Both the position numbers and the translations under genes were made by a program. From the NCBI GenBank assembly GCA_034437515.1, contig DAOTTX010000010.1:1-13768 (forward strand): DNA of 13,768 nt, in the 5' to 3' direction. This document shows, piece after piece, positions 13,559 through 13,768 of this stretch. The stretch comes from DAOTTX01 sp034437515. GTDB taxonomy: Bacteria > Chloroflexota > Anaerolineae > Aggregatilineales > Phototrophicaceae. Each line of letters begins with the position of its first letter. Within the stretch, counting starts at the first letter, position 1. Below the pieces are notes generated by a model. It saw only the letters and a program-made list of their open reading frames with translations. It did no database searches and had not been told where the DNA came from.

Positions 13559-13768
13559 CGTGAATAACTTTTTTTAGTGACATTTAGAGCGTATTTTTCC
13601 CACACTATTTTCTGTTGTAAAACTTTCCCACACGTTAAAACATAAGCATTTCATTTCACCAATACCTTCGCCAATTTGGAAAACAGCGTTGAATTCGCCA
13701 GAAAACATCAGAATTAGCGTGAAAAGTTGGCTTATAAGAGGTCATAAAGTGTCAAATTTTCGCTAAAA
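13559..13768. other. AT-rich, apparently non-coding segment
   Basis: Composition is clearly more AT-rich than the rest of the window. No frame shows a recognisable protein. It contains an eight-T run near 13568-13575, two copies of TTTCCCACAC (13596-13605 and 13624-13633, 28 bp apart) and two copies of TTCGCCA (13667-13673 and 13694-13700, 27 bp apart). It continues past the window edge and may belong to inserted DNA. Confidence 0.5.

Noticed and set aside
13596..13633. Replication origin with DnaA boxes
   Set aside because: TTTCCCACA differs at two positions from the TTATCCACA consensus, only two copies exist, and no dnaA, dnaN or other origin-linked gene is nearby.

Overview
The window looks like chromosomal DNA of a Chloroflexota bacterium, probably an Anaerolineae-type lineage. 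This is inferred from gene content and style: a GT39-like glycosyltransferase with a C-terminal beta domain, secreted TolB/WD40-like propeller proteins, an ACAD10/11-like acyl-CoA dehydrogenase next to a cytochrome P450, moderately high GC, and interspersed hairpin repeats of the CCCTCACCC and GTAGGGG types. No rRNA, tRNA, CRISPR array, integrase or transposase gene was seen.

Layout. Bases 1-151 are a palindrome-rich, MITE-like repeat, followed by about 435 bp with no convincing gene. A tightly packed plus-strand cluster follows (587-5918): a two-TM membrane protein of unknown function, a membrane GT39/PMT-like glycosyltransferase, a TIGR01777/YfcH-type NAD(P)-dependent epimerase-family protein, and a secreted propeller-like protein. 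Three of these four genes are joined by overlaps or by a 29-bp gap. Just after them lies the C-terminal stub of an MFS transporter (5968-6243), a gene remnant whose stop overlaps the stop of the convergent P450.

On the minus strand, an acyl-CoA dehydrogenase (9019 to 7808) lies upstream of a cytochrome P450 (7535 to 6240), with a repeat element containing a 5x12-bp tandem array between them. Divergent from these, a secreted TolB-like protein (9235-10389) is coupled by an 8-bp overlap to a hotdog acyl-CoA thioesterase (10382-10816). The dehydrogenase, P450 and thioesterase suggest lipid or acyl-CoA metabolism, but no pathway can be fixed from sequence alone.

The right third is more heterogeneous. 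It holds an orphan phage/T4 gp19-type tail-tube-like protein (11501 to 11055) with a good RBS and a TATAAT box overlapping a small dyad. It also holds a previously untracked 32-residue single-TM ORF with a good RBS (11670-11768), which ends two bases before the stop of a convergent secreted protein with PPC-like domains (13003 to 11771). Last comes the ATPase-domain stub of a sensor histidine kinase (13558 to 13208), which breaks off where the DNA turns AT-rich (about 13515-13768). The two gene stubs mark rearrangement points. The most unusual items are the solitary tube protein and the microprotein; I see no complete new multi-gene system.
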